Source: Bacillota bacterium (GTDB lineage Bacteria > Bacillota > Clostridia > Acetivibrionales > DSM-1351). Taken from it: a DNA stretch of 64,000 nt. The position numbers and the translations under genes are program-made. The stretch covers positions 310,001 to 374,000 of the forward strand of contig JAEYHZ010000008.1 of NCBI GenBank assembly GCA_023409265.1. Reading direction: 5' to 3'. Positions 8,277 to 17,313 of the stretch are shown here, in pieces (positions within the stretch are counted from its first letter, which is position 1; every line of letters starts with the position of its first letter). The notes under the pieces are model-generated. The model did no database searches, had not been told where the DNA came from, and saw only the letters and a list, made by a program, of their open reading frames with translations.

Positions 8277-8473
8277 ATTTCTTAGTCCACTGATATATTA
8301 TAGACTATTCTTACGCACTTTACAACATTTGTTGTTGCAAAGTCAAGTCTTAATGTTTGCTGTTCCAAAATCTTTTGTTATTAATATATTTAAAAATTTA
8401 TACCAATGTCTGCATCTGGTTTAAGCGTTACACAAACTATTCCGCCTAAACAAACTCCAAAATCAGATGAACC

Positions 8474-9035
8474 TTACATTAGAAGTTCTTTTATCCGTTC
8501 ATAATCTTTTTTTAATTGCTCTACATTATCAAAACATCCTGATTTTATAGCTCTTTCAAACATTTCAACAGCTAAAAAATATTTTTTTAGGAAATAAGCA
8601 ATATATCCTCCAGCATAATTTCTAATTGGGGAGTTTTTCTTACCGAACCCCCAAGTGTTATTCATATCTTCCGCATCATTCAATAGGGTTTCCAATACAA
8701 CATCCAACTGAGAATATTTTTCAAACCACTTTAACCCGTCAGAAAACATTAGCTTTTTCACATCATCCATAACCATTTCTATATTATTACCCAAAGCATC
8801 TAAATACCATATATGCCTTTCAGGAATTTCAATTTGAGATATACTTTTAATTAAATGCTTTCTAAATAAGCATCTTGATTCTTCTGGTAATAAAAATCCA
8901 TTTTTATTTTAATCGGACTACCTGAATATTTATCCGGAATCATGCAAAAATATATACCTAAATTTACAGTAAATGAAAATGTTATAAGGGCCAGATTTTT
9001 TTCTTAATTATTCTGTTTACAATTTTACTATCCAT
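8474..9035 (-). pseudogene. broken DUF4304-type gene
   Basis: The pieces lie in different frames of one minus-strand gene. ATG 9035 (upstream GGAAG) gives MDSKIVNRIIKKKIWPL and stops at the A7 run near 9000. Another frame continues KNLALITFSFTVNLGIYFCMIPDKYSGSPIKIK. A shift at the A-rich run near 8910 is needed to reach LPEESRCLFRKH..ERHIWYLDALGN, which runs to 8474. FTVNLGIY and the His-Trp-Tyr segment resemble DUF4304 proteins. A stretch between the first two pieces also seems deleted. A 106-residue C-terminal ORF survives but lacks a credible start. Confidence 0.65.
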
Positions 9036-9084
9036 TATACTTCCTCTTAATCTTCTTACTTCCGGTGCAAATTGATTTCCGCAA

Positions 9085-9122
9085 CAAAAAAATCCCTTCG
9101 TGAACTCCTCCACGTCCGGGAT
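9085..9122 (-). terminator. terminator after the minus-strand membrane-protein gene
   Basis: On the minus strand ATCCC-ggac-GTG..CAC-gaa-GGGAT is followed by TTTTTTT. Confidence 0.75.
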
Positions 9123-9147
9123 CTTGTTTACTGCTGATTTATTAACT

Positions 9148-9786
9148 CTACAACCTGGTTATTACCTGTGTGAACAAATAGCCTATAGCTGAACTTAAAA
9201 GGGCATTCCACAAAAATACCAGAACAAATACCAGCCCTCGGGTACCGGTTCCAAGCTTGAAGAGCACACACAGACCGCGTGTAATAGCACCGTTAAACCA
9301 AAAATACGCCAGAATGTCAAGTACAGCTGCAATGTACATTAAAATTACCGATTGATGGACATTACCCGCATAAGCTGTGTAATATCCCAGTATATTCAAA
9401 GGAGTGACGATTATATTTACTACTATGTAGACTTTCATTACCTTGGTTAAAAGGCTTGAATATGACATTCCCATAGACATGGAATTACTGTCGCTCCGCT
9501 TTTTGAAATGCTTTATTATATCAAATACAGGGTATGAAAAACACAGAACATCTATCAGCCCCATTATCAATGCAGTAACGAAAAGAATGGCTGCTGTCCG
9601 CATGTTTAAAACTACGTGAAGCTTATCTGTAGGGTTAATATTTGTAGCTGCAACTCCCAAAACAACATCTCGTATGCCTACCAAAGCAATACCTATGTAA
9701 AGCCACATATTTTTATCGGTCAATTTTGAATAAAAATCTTTTTGCAGCAAGAAAAAATCTATTATTTTTGTGGTTTTGAATTTCAT
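9148..9786 (-). CDS. uncharacterised polytopic membrane protein (Yip1-like topology)
   Basis: About 212 residues with five or six hydrophobic helices and a basic loop (HFKKRSDSNS) after the second. There is no recognisable catalytic motif. The hydrophobicity pattern resembles Yip1/DUF1282-type proteins, but I do not assign a family. ATG 9786 is chosen because AAGGAG lies 6 nt upstream; the longer frame would begin inside that site. It is a single gene, bounded by its own terminator and by a repeat element upstream. Confidence 0.6.
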   Translation of the reverse strand: MKFKTTKIIDFFLLQKDFYSKLTDKNMWLYIGIALVGIRDVVLGVAATNINPTDKLHVVLNMRTAAILFVTALIMGLIDVLCFSYPVFDIIKHFKKRSDSNSMSMGMSYSSLLTKVMKVYIVVNIIVTPLNILGYYTAYAGNVHQSVILMYIAAVLDILAYFWFNGAITRGLCVLFKLGTGTRGLVFVLVFLWNALLSSAIGYLFTQVITRL

Positions 9787-9861
9787 TATTTGCTCCTTAA
9801 TCAAAATGCATTACTTATAATAATATATCTATTTAGTAAAGGAAAATCAATAGAGCAAACC

Positions 9862-10017
9862 TTATAAGGCATAAGTTCAGATAAAATTTTTCGACTATAG
9901 AAAAATTTTATTACCTCTGCGCCTTTCAGCGAGGTTGGAGATATTTGCTCAAATCGCCTGTAACTCGAAAAGCTACCTGCTACCTACAGAGTTGGGGACA
10001 TTATTGCCTCGTTATAA
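9862..10017 (+). repeat. TTATAA-ended structured repeat, copy 1
   Basis: 156 bp. It has an AT-rich hairpin ATAAAATTTTTC / GAAAAATTTTAT around loop GACTATA (about 9881-9912), a stem GCGAGG (9929-9934) with CCTCGT (10007-10012), and end CGTTATAA. It matches the copies at 26069 and 32636. Its right end supplies the stop codon of the neighbouring minus-strand gene (10012-10014). Confidence 0.7.
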
Positions 10018-10356
10018 AAACAACTTTATCAATAGAAAAATTACTGCTGCTACGCTGCCGAACAATGCAGAATTTATCAGAAAGTTTTTCATAAATTTAG
10101 AATTCTTTTTTGTTAACTGCTTTTTTTCAGGGGGATTTAACTTACCCTTATTATCTTTGATATAGTTGTTTATTATGGACTCCGCCTCTTTCAGTATAAA
10201 ATCACTTTTTATATTTTGGTTTTTGCCGGATGTTAATTTGCTGCCAATGTCTTTTTCCTGCTCTTTATCTTCTTTCAAAACAAGAATTGCCTCCTCGAAT
10301 AAATTTGAATGAATATCCCTGATAATTATTACTTTTTTAGATTTTCCATAAAACAT
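10012..10356 (-). CDS. small tail-anchored protein downstream of spoIIE
   Basis: Starting at ATG 10356, which has GGAGG 5 nt upstream on the minus strand, the product is about 114 residues: MFYGKSKKVIIIRDIHSN, a Lys/Glu-rich middle, and one C-terminal membrane helix (FLINSALFGSVAAVIFLLIKLFL). It follows spoIIE in the same direction with an 81-bp gap, so it is probably co-transcribed. Function unknown; a sporulation role is inferred only from position. The stop codon lies inside a repeat element. Confidence 0.6.
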   Translation of the reverse strand: MFYGKSKKVIIIRDIHSNLFEEAILVLKEDKEQEKDIGSKLTSGKNQNIKSDFILKEAESIINNYIKDNKGKLNPPEKKQLTKKNSKFMKNFLINSALFGSVAAVIFLLIKLFL

Positions 10357-10437
10357 AGCATCCTCCAAAGAACTCTGATTATGGGTAGTTTGTGAATTTA
10401 TAGCATTTTTATACATTGTTTTGAGAAAATACCATAT

Positions 10438-12840
10438 TTATCTGGATCTCCATATTTTCGAAACCAAAACCAGCATATCATCAATGGGTTCCTTGTTCCG
10501 GCTCAAGGCCTCATCCATCAGATCGTCTGCAATCTTTTGAGGATTTTTGCTATCCATGTTCTGAAGAATGTTCTGTACCTCTTTCACACTGTCCTGACTA
10601 TTCTTGAAAGAATCAACAATGCCATCTGAAACCATTATGAGAAAATCCCCGTTACCAACCTTTTTATGTATCAGTTCCACCTCTACGTCACTAAGAATAC
10701 CTGCTGGAAGTGACGCAGCCCTGACAGTGTCTACGTAATCATCTCTCTTTATAAAGGTAGGTGCTGCACCCACCTTGCAGAATTCAACTTCTCCCTCATA
10801 TAGGTCCACCACCGATATATCAATTGTTGCAAAGGAATCGTCGGTAGATCTGAGAACCAGTATTGAATTAATGAGCTTAACAGTTGTATCCTTGTCAAAA
10901 CCAGACTCCATGAACTGCTCGATAAGGTTGACTGTGGCTTTACTCTGCATGCAGGCTTTATGCCCGGTCCCCATTCCGTCACTTAATGCAGCGATATATT
11001 TCCCATCGCCGGTGTTTATAAAGGTGTAGTTATCGCCTGAAACATATTTTTCATTTTTTGAAATCCTGGCAACACCTGTTATAACTTTATATGTCTCCTC
11101 TTCCACCAGTTTTATAGTACATACATTTGTTTTACTGTTAAGTCCGCAGTCACTGCCCTCTTTCACCATTTTACGTCCTACAACCTCGGAAACTACCTTC
11201 TCAACACTTCCTATACAGCTTCTCTTGCCACCACAGCCCTTATAGGATAGTGACATTTCATACTTACCAAATTTATTCTCATATACGATTGCCTCGGAAT
11301 TTTTTACCCCTGCTTTGGTAAGTTCCAGTACAATCTGGTTCTCAATATCCTCCTTGAAACTGATATCAGTATTCAACTCATTAGCCAGATTTGAAATAAT
11401 GGTAGACATACTCTTTAACTGCTGCGAAACCAACCCTCTGCTTTCACCTATTTTACTTCTCCATACCATATCAACCTTGAATAACTCAAACACGTTGTTA
11501 ACCGCATTAACAAAGTCATCCACCCTCTCACATCTGTCCAAAAAATATCCGGGGATATCGTTTTGTTCGATCCAGCCCTTACTGTCAAGCTTCTCAACTA
11601 TTTTGAACATTATCTGATAGGTATTGCAGAAATTCTGTTCCCAGCAGTGGGCACACAGACTGCAATCCTTGCAGACGCGATCTGCAACCCTGTCAAATAT
11701 GGCAGTTATGTCATGCTTCTCGGTTATGGCCTTTGTTTCGGAGATTTCATCGAAGGTTTTTGCCATTTCCCCAAAGGCCTGGGAGAACTTTTTCAATTTC
11801 TCAACTGTTATTTCCTTGATTCTGGTGCTATAGCCCTTTTTATCTCCTCTAACCAGCAAACTCTTATCAAATTTGGTTACAACGGCATCCATAACTTTTT
11901 CCGGTATGAGCATAAAAAGTACAATTGAAACTATTATTTCATACAGGTATAATAGAACTTCCGTCGAGCCGTTGGTATAAAATGTAAGAAGAGCATTTCC
12001 CATTAAAACACCAACGCACGAACCGATTTTCCCCATATTTCTCAAAATTCCGGAAAGTAATCCACAAAAAGCGTAGGAAGCAATTAAAACCGGGGATGAA
12101 TTTGATGAAATACTTATTACGGTTCCCACAATTACACCGATGGCCGCTCCATTACCTGCACCGGTTTTGAAGCTGAAAACAAGAATAATAATTATACATA
12201 ATATATTTTTTATGCTTACTCCAAGTATATTCCAACTTCCCAGGCCGCCTACTGACAAAGCGATGGCGATTGCTATGCTGAGAATCTCCTCATTGGTCAG
12301 AGAATATCTTCTGGAGGGATTGCCCAACACTTCGAGAACGTTTTTGAAAACAAATACCAGCGCAAAAATAATAAATCCATTCACAAGTGATTTTAATACG
12401 TCATACATTAGAAAGCCCTGTAAATAGGTAAGCAGCATTTCCGGTATCAATACGCCTGCAAATGCAATAATTCCTACCCTCAAGGATGAACCCACGCTCT
12501 TTTTAAAAGGAATATTCATGGCATTAAACAGCAGCATTGCAACTACAGCTGTATAAATCTGAACGGTAGCACCCGACGTAAGCATTCCTGCAAAAATTGC
12601 TATCGATATCATTATTCTGTTGATATTAAGACCCAAGGTTGCTGCATAAAGAGCGATTCCAAAGGGCATCAGGCCCCCCAGCAGTGATATTCTGCCCAGC
12701 AGAAAAGCCGCCGGTATGATAATTAGATTGGTTTTATTAAGATAATCCAGTATAGCTGCCGCTTTTGTACCTTTTCCCTTCTGCTGCGCTGCTGAACCAT
12801 ATCCCCCAAAGTTTTTATATGGAAGCATATCTGTTTTCAT
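10438..12840 (-). CDS. spoIIE: stage II sporulation protein E, PPM-type phosphatase
   Basis: Membrane-bound phosphatase that dephosphorylates anti-anti-sigma factor SpoIIAA at the forespore septum, releasing sigma-F. Of 800 residues, the first ~320 hold about ten TM helices, 330-580 are the regulatory region (with CKDCSLCAHCWEQNFC, a Cys cluster), and 590-800 are the PP2C-like catalytic domain with metal-binding Asp in ALSDGMGTG and VSDGIVDS. Length is close to the B. subtilis protein (827 aa). GGGGGTC precedes ATG 12840. The gene marks the organism as an endospore former. Confidence 0.95.
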   Translation of the reverse strand: MKTDMLPYKNFGGYGSAAQQKGKGTKAAAILDYLNKTNLIIIPAAFLLGRISLLGGLMPFGIALYAATLGLNINRIMISIAIFAGMLTSGATVQIYTAVVAMLLFNAMNIPFKKSVGSSLRVGIIAFAGVLIPEMLLTYLQGFLMYDVLKSLVNGFIIFALVFVFKNVLEVLGNPSRRYSLTNEEILSIAIAIALSVGGLGSWNILGVSIKNILCIIIILVFSFKTGAGNGAAIGVIVGTVISISSNSSPVLIASYAFCGLLSGILRNMGKIGSCVGVLMGNALLTFYTNGSTEVLLYLYEIIVSIVLFMLIPEKVMDAVVTKFDKSLLVRGDKKGYSTRIKEITVEKLKKFSQAFGEMAKTFDEISETKAITEKHDITAIFDRVADRVCKDCSLCAHCWEQNFCNTYQIMFKIVEKLDSKGWIEQNDIPGYFLDRCERVDDFVNAVNNVFELFKVDMVWRSKIGESRGLVSQQLKSMSTIISNLANELNTDISFKEDIENQIVLELTKAGVKNSEAIVYENKFGKYEMSLSYKGCGGKRSCIGSVEKVVSEVVGRKMVKEGSDCGLNSKTNVCTIKLVEEETYKVITGVARISKNEKYVSGDNYTFINTGDGKYIAALSDGMGTGHKACMQSKATVNLIEQFMESGFDKDTTVKLINSILVLRSTDDSFATIDISVVDLYEGEVEFCKVGAAPTFIKRDDYVDTVRAASLPAGILSDVEVELIHKKVGNGDFLIMVSDGIVDSFKNSQDSVKEVQNILQNMDSKNPQKIADDLMDEALSRNKEPIDDMLVLVSKIWRSR

Positions 12841-13442
12841 TTGTGTGACCCCCTGTATTTATCTTTTGTTGACGCCTGCTGTTGTTTAGCATGCAAAAAT
12901 GATTATAATTCAGGGCTGCAGAATTATTTGTCAATCCTTGGTAACTCCAAACAAGAGATTTTAGACAGTTATCTTCAAAAAGCTTACATGTATAACATCA
13001 ATTGAACTTTTTGAAGCTTACTTAAATAAAAAAGCCAAAGAAGGTTTTCTTGCTTTTTGCAAACTTGTGTCGAAAGGTTTTAAGTTGAGATGATATATTA
13101 TGTATCCGTGTTGCTAAGCAATATAAGCGTTTCCCGGGGTCGATTATAGGAGATTAGCTCTGTTTTTCATAGAATACCAACAATTATCAAGACCCCACAG
13201 CGCTTAAAAATAAACCATTGTGACAGGTTCACCCCTATACGGAGTTTGGAAAAATGGGTCAGATGAAATATAATATATACATGAGCTCGAGTTCACTATT
13301 CGAATAGAAAACACCAAATCAGGAAATGCATTTCTAAAAAATCAATCATCGAATTGGAGGAAATAACATCATTTTAAATTACAAGTCAAACCCCTGCTTC
13401 AACCCAAACCAATCAAAAATCCAAACCTACGGAGGACACTTA
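12841..13442. promoter_or_regulatory. 600-bp intergenic region upstream of spoIIE with possible Spo0A boxes
   Basis: No gene seen. TTTGTCAA at 12927-12934 and TGTCGAA at 13068-13074 resemble the Spo0A box (TGTCGAA core). SpoIIE is Spo0A-activated in Bacillus. The boxes lie 90 and 230 bp upstream of spoIIE. Seven-base matches can occur by chance. An AATATAATATATAC segment near 13266 could be a -10 for the plus-strand gene. Confidence 0.3.
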
Positions 13443-14240
13443 ATGAAAAAATTCTTACCCTTATTAATTTGTTTCGCACTTTTGTTATCCATTTCTTTTT
13501 CCAGCTCTGTATTTGCCGCTACTTTAAATGAAACTGAACCCAATAACACCTTTGCCAATGCAAATGGAATCAGTCCCGGCAATTCTATAAATGGCAAGAT
13601 TTCGTCTACTTCAGATGTTGACTATTACAAGCTGTCCATCATGTACAGCGGAAACAGATCTATTACACTGAGCAATATTCCGAGCGGCTGTGATTATAAT
13701 TTATACCTTTATGATTACAATGGTAACATTATTAGTTCTTCAACATCTTCCGGCAGTCTTGATAAGAATATTTCCACATCCTTAAACTCAGGTGTGTATT
13801 ACATCGGCATAAAGAGTTCCAGCGGTTATTCCAGCAGCGATTATACCCTGACGGTAAAGAGTATAGGCTCTTCTCCAACGTCTACCCTTCCTTATCACGG
13901 CGGAGATGCATATGAATACAATGACACTCTTGAACTTGCATCAAATATGGGCACAGGAAATCTGTATGTAGAAGCCACCATCCATCCGTCTGGGGATTTC
14001 GACTATTACAAGTTTACTGTAACGCAGACAACGACCGAGCATATCGTCCTTTACAATCCGTATAACGGCCCAAGTTACCATTTCAACGTATATAATGCCA
14101 ACGGCGGTTATATCGACTCCGATGGCGGTATTCGTGATTGCACAATAACTTTGACACCTGGCACTTATTACATCAAAGTCTTCAGTTATGATTCAGAGTC
14201 AGTCCTGGACTACCGTTTAGTGATGACTGAGGTTAAATAA
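13443..14240 (+). CDS. secreted protein with two PPC domains
   Basis: 265 residues. A signal peptide (MKKFLPLLICFALLLSISFSSSVFA) is followed by two bacterial pre-peptidase C-terminal (PPC) beta-sandwich domains: about 30-143 (NETEPNNTFANAN, DVDYYKLSI, SGVYYIGIKSSSGYSSSDYTLTV) and 155-265 (YEYNDTLELASNM, DFDYYKF, PGTYYIKVFS). PPC domains usually sit at the end of secreted peptidases; here there is no catalytic domain, so this may be a free-standing carbohydrate- or protein-binding protein. The RBS is CGGAGGACACTTA. A strong terminator follows directly. Confidence 0.85.
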   Translation: MKKFLPLLICFALLLSISFSSSVFAATLNETEPNNTFANANGISPGNSINGKISSTSDVDYYKLSIMYSGNRSITLSNIPSGCDYNLYLYDYNGNIISSSTSSGSLDKNISTSLNSGVYYIGIKSSSGYSSSDYTLTVKSIGSSPTSTLPYHGGDAYEYNDTLELASNMGTGNLYVEATIHPSGDFDYYKFTVTQTTTEHIVLYNPYNGPSYHFNVYNANGGYIDSDGGIRDCTITLTPGTYYIKVFSYDSESVLDYRLVMTEVK

Positions 14241-14242
14241 TC

Positions 14243-14281
14243 AAAAAAATCCTTGGGACAAGCTTCCCAAGGATTTTTTTT
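14243..14281 (+). terminator. terminator after the PPC-domain gene
   Basis: AAAAAAATCCTTGGGA-caagc-TTCCCAAGGATTTTTTTT, near-perfect stem with a T8 run. Confidence 0.93.
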
Positions 14282-14424
14282 AACATTTTATCCTCAATTA
14301 TGGTAAACATTAATAATAAAGTGTTTTAATCCGGTAATTGTATTGATACAATGTTTATATTATTATATTTATCAAAGTTCAATTATTTCAATAGGTTAAC
14401 TTAGAATAATTTAGTTTGGAGAGG

Positions 14425-15522
14425 ATGACTTTTTTGTTTAAACTTCCGGAATACACAATTCCCGATTTCAGAAAGCCTGTGTTTGAAGCAGCCCCAGAAA
14501 TTACTACTTTGCCGGCAGCCGGCGACGGACTTTTACCCGATAATTTTTATGCTACTACAATTTATCCCGAGTACTTCAAGATAGATAATAACTGGAAGCT
14601 AATAAACGCTCCCAGAATGGACTGTGCTGTGGTTATCAGAGACGGCCTTCCCCTTGCAACCGAAGCAAGAAGAATCAAAAAGGGAGATGAAGTTGTTATT
14701 GGCCGTAAAGAAGACCTGTCCAACGGAGTTTTTATAAATTACGATGCCTTTAAAGAAACCAAGGGCGGAAAAGTGCAAAATTTTGCCTTCCGTACAGGCA
14801 AGTCAAGAGAGTCCTCTTATTCCAGAGATTATGACCAGCTATATGACATATTGAGGCATGACCGTGACCATGGCTCAATTGTGTGGGTGCTTGGGCCGGC
14901 GGTAGCTTTTGATTATGACGCCCGCAGGTCCATGTCGGGTTTAATAGAAAACGGATATGTTGATGCGCTTTTCGCAGGTAATGCGCTGGCGACGCACGAT
15001 CTGGAAGCCGGCCTTTTCCATACCGGTCTCGGGCAGGACATATACACAAAGGAGCTTTATTACAATGGGCATTACCATCATCTGGAGACTATCAACAGAG
15101 TACGGTGTGCCGGTTCTATGGAAAAATTTGTAACTGAAAACAATCTAAGTGATGGTATAGTAGCTTCCTGTGTCAGAAAAAATGTGCCGCTGGTGCTGGC
15201 CGGTTCCATCCGCGATGACGGCCCCCTGCCCGGAGTAATAGGAAATGTATACGAGGCCCAGGATGCCATGAGGCAGCACATAATGAAGGCTACTACGGTT
15301 ATTGCACTGGCTACGCAGCTTCACACCATAGCCACGGGGAACATGACTCCCTCATGGCAGCTAAGAGAAGGCAAGCTGCGCCCTGTTTATTTCTATACAG
15401 TTGATATTTCCGAGTTTGCAGTGGGCAAGCTCCACGACAGAGGAAGCCTCAGTGTAAACAGCATAGTCACAAATGTTCAGGATTTCCTTATAAATGCAGC
15501 GAGAAGTTTGGGAGTAATATAA
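14425..15522 (+). CDS. TIGR00300 (LOR/SDH) ornithine cyclodeaminase-type protein
   Basis: About 365 residues. The C-terminal two thirds carry the signature of the TIGR00300 family: NGYVDALFAGNALATHDLEAG, HYHHLETINRVR, LAGSIRDDGPLPGV, ATQLHTIATGNM and FYTVDISEF. Archaeal and cyanobacterial members (LOR/SDH N-domain, AgrE/ArgZ C-domain) act as ornithine cyclodeaminase. The N-terminal region (1-130) is shorter than the usual LOR/SDH domain. The start is uncertain: GGAGAGG (14418-14424) directly abuts ATG 14425, so TTG 14434, nine bases away, may be used. It stands alone; substrate unproven. Confidence 0.75.
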   Translation: MTFLFKLPEYTIPDFRKPVFEAAPEITTLPAAGDGLLPDNFYATTIYPEYFKIDNNWKLINAPRMDCAVVIRDGLPLATEARRIKKGDEVVIGRKEDLSNGVFINYDAFKETKGGKVQNFAFRTGKSRESSYSRDYDQLYDILRHDRDHGSIVWVLGPAVAFDYDARRSMSGLIENGYVDALFAGNALATHDLEAGLFHTGLGQDIYTKELYYNGHYHHLETINRVRCAGSMEKFVTENNLSDGIVASCVRKNVPLVLAGSIRDDGPLPGVIGNVYEAQDAMRQHIMKATTVIALATQLHTIATGNMTPSWQLREGKLRPVYFYTVDISEFAVGKLHDRGSLSVNSIVTNVQDFLINAARSLGVI

Positions 15523-15640
15523 TTCCACTATTTCAAGTAAAGTTTAATTCATTTTTTTCTTATAGAGTTTGGACGTAATATAATTCTTTTTTTCCTATAA
15601 AGTTTGGGGCCATGTCTCATATGACATAGCCCCAATAAAT
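15505..15640 (+). repeat. degenerate direct repeats and GC-rich hairpin after the TIGR00300 gene
   Basis: AGTTTGGGAGTAATATAATTC (ending the gene), AGTTTGGACGTAATATAATTC and AAGTTTGGGGC recur at about 59- and 37-bp steps. The last opens a hairpin TTGGGGCcATGTC / GACATaGCCCCAA (15604-15636), which may terminate transcription though its T-run is weak. Confidence 0.45.
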
Positions 15641-15707
15641 ATAGCATTTATTTGATAATATTTTAAAAATAAGCTAGTATGCCCTACATTCAAAATTATG
15701 TCAACTG

Positions 15708-17147
15708 TTACAACTGAAGAAACTCTTTCATCTGATCGCTTACTTCAGTAGCCATCACTTCATTTTCCATTTCACAGAAAATTCTGAGAAGAGGTTCAGT
15801 TCCTGAGAATCTTGTGATTATCCATCCTCCGTTTTCAAAGTAAACTTTCACACCGTCCATATAACTTACTTTTTCAACCTTGTAATGGAAATCCGGAAGT
15901 TTTTTCTCTTCAAAGAGTAATTTTAACAGACGGTCCTTCTCAGCATAACTGAATTTGTAGTCTCTTTCTGTCATTACAAAGTATCCGAAGTTCTTATGAA
16001 TTTCTTCAAGCAGCTGTGACAGGCTCTTTCCTGTTACACTGAGAAGTTCTATTAAAAGACTGGCAGCAAATATCCCATCCTTACCTCTAATATGTCCTCT
16101 TATAGTCAAACCACCGCTGCTTTCTCCTCCTATCAGGCAATCGTATTTCTCCATGTTAGAGCTGATATGCTTGAAGCCCACAGGAACCTCATGGCACTGT
16201 TCTCCAAAACCTTCAGCAATCCTGTCTAGCAAATGAGTAGTTGCCACATTGCGGACAACTCCACCTGTCCACTTTTTGTATTTCAGCAGGTAATAGTACA
16301 GCAGCGCCAGAATACTGTTGGGGTGGATGAAATTGCCCTTTTCATCTATAATACCCAGCCTGTCTGCATCACCATCCGTGCCTATACCAAGATCGTAGCC
16401 CTTTTCCACCACCATGTCCCTGAGGCGCTGCAAAGTGTGTGAGCTGGGAGAAGGCAACCTTCCGCCAAATAAAGTATCATGTCTGTCGTTTATTATATCT
16501 ACTTCACATCTGGCAGTAATCAATATGGTTTGCAGTGAGGTTTTTGATACTCCGAACATCGGATCCAGCAGAATCTTAAGATTTCTGCTCTTTATAGCCT
16601 CCATATCAATCATACTTATTATGGTGTCTATATACTGATTAAACGGATCAATAATTTTAATTTTACCGTTATCACAGCCAGTACAGAAGTCTATACAGGT
16701 TATCTTTGTCTTATCAACTTTTCCGATATGACGCTCTATCTCAACAGTTACATCCTCGGCAGCGTCTCTTCCTCCTCCTGTAAATACCTTTATGCCGTTG
16801 TAGTCTGCCGGATTGTGACTTGCTGTTATAGCAGCACCGTAACAGGTATCCATTTTATTTACCGTAAACATAATCAGTGGAGTAGGTGCTACCTTTTCTA
16901 TAAAGTACACCTGTATTCCGTTGCCTGCAAGAACTTCAGACATCCATTTTGCAGCCTTGTCTGACAGGAATCTTCTATCATAACCGATAACAAAGCCCTT
17001 TTCAGTACAATTCTGTTCCGACATCATATTTGCAACGGCCTGCGATAATATCTGAACGTTCTCCTTAGTAAATTCTTCACCAATGATTGCTCTCCAACCA
17101 CCTGTCCCAAATTTGATCATATAAGTCCCATAGCCTTTCTGGCTCAC
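15708..17147 (-). CDS. alpha-D-phosphohexomutase, probably GlcNAc-phosphate mutase
   Basis: 479 residues of the phosphoglucomutase/phosphomannomutase superfamily: FGTGGWRAIIGEEF, phosphoserine Ser110 in ITASHNPADYNGIK, Mg-binding GTDGDADRLGI, sugar-binding GGESSGG and C-terminal FSGTEPLLRIF. It lies last in the chitobiose phosphorylase operon, so its likely job is GlcNAc-1-P to GlcNAc-6-P. The family alone does not exclude glucose or mannose phosphates. The long frame starts at GTG 17147; ATG 17120 (IKFGTGGW) is an equally likely start. Confidence 0.82.
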   Translation of the reverse strand: MSQKGYGTYMIKFGTGGWRAIIGEEFTKENVQILSQAVANMMSEQNCTEKGFVIGYDRRFLSDKAAKWMSEVLAGNGIQVYFIEKVAPTPLIMFTVNKMDTCYGAAITASHNPADYNGIKVFTGGGRDAAEDVTVEIERHIGKVDKTKITCIDFCTGCDNGKIKIIDPFNQYIDTIISMIDMEAIKSRNLKILLDPMFGVSKTSLQTILITARCEVDIINDRHDTLFGGRLPSPSSHTLQRLRDMVVEKGYDLGIGTDGDADRLGIIDEKGNFIHPNSILALLYYYLLKYKKWTGGVVRNVATTHLLDRIAEGFGEQCHEVPVGFKHISSNMEKYDCLIGGESSGGLTIRGHIRGKDGIFAASLLIELLSVTGKSLSQLLEEIHKNFGYFVMTERDYKFSYAEKDRLLKLLFEEKKLPDFHYKVEKVSYMDGVKVYFENGGWIITRFSGTEPLLRIFCEMENEVMATEVSDQMKEFLQL

Positions 17148-17160
17148 AATAATTTTTTAA

Positions 17161-17192
17161 TCACACCTTACCGTGAGCCGGATGTGGTGTGA
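17161..17192 (-). promoter_or_regulatory. intercistronic hairpin
   Basis: TCACACC (17161-17167) and GGTGTGA (17186-17192) pair across the 166-bp gap between the phosphorylase and mutase genes. A processing or stability element is possible. Confidence 0.35.
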
Positions 17193-17313
17193 ACGGAGCC
17201 TGCTCAAAACCGAGCTTCCCATTAATTGAAGTTGTCCTGGCGCATAATCCTCTTAATAAATTTAAAACATCATACACTTACAGTTTTAAGCAGCTCCTAC
17301 AAGTTCGTTTAAC

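Noticed and set aside
9862..10017. Integron attC site
   Set aside because: The paired ends and hairpin recall attC, but the RYYYAAC/GTTRRRY core does not fit in all copies, and no integrase or cassettes are present.
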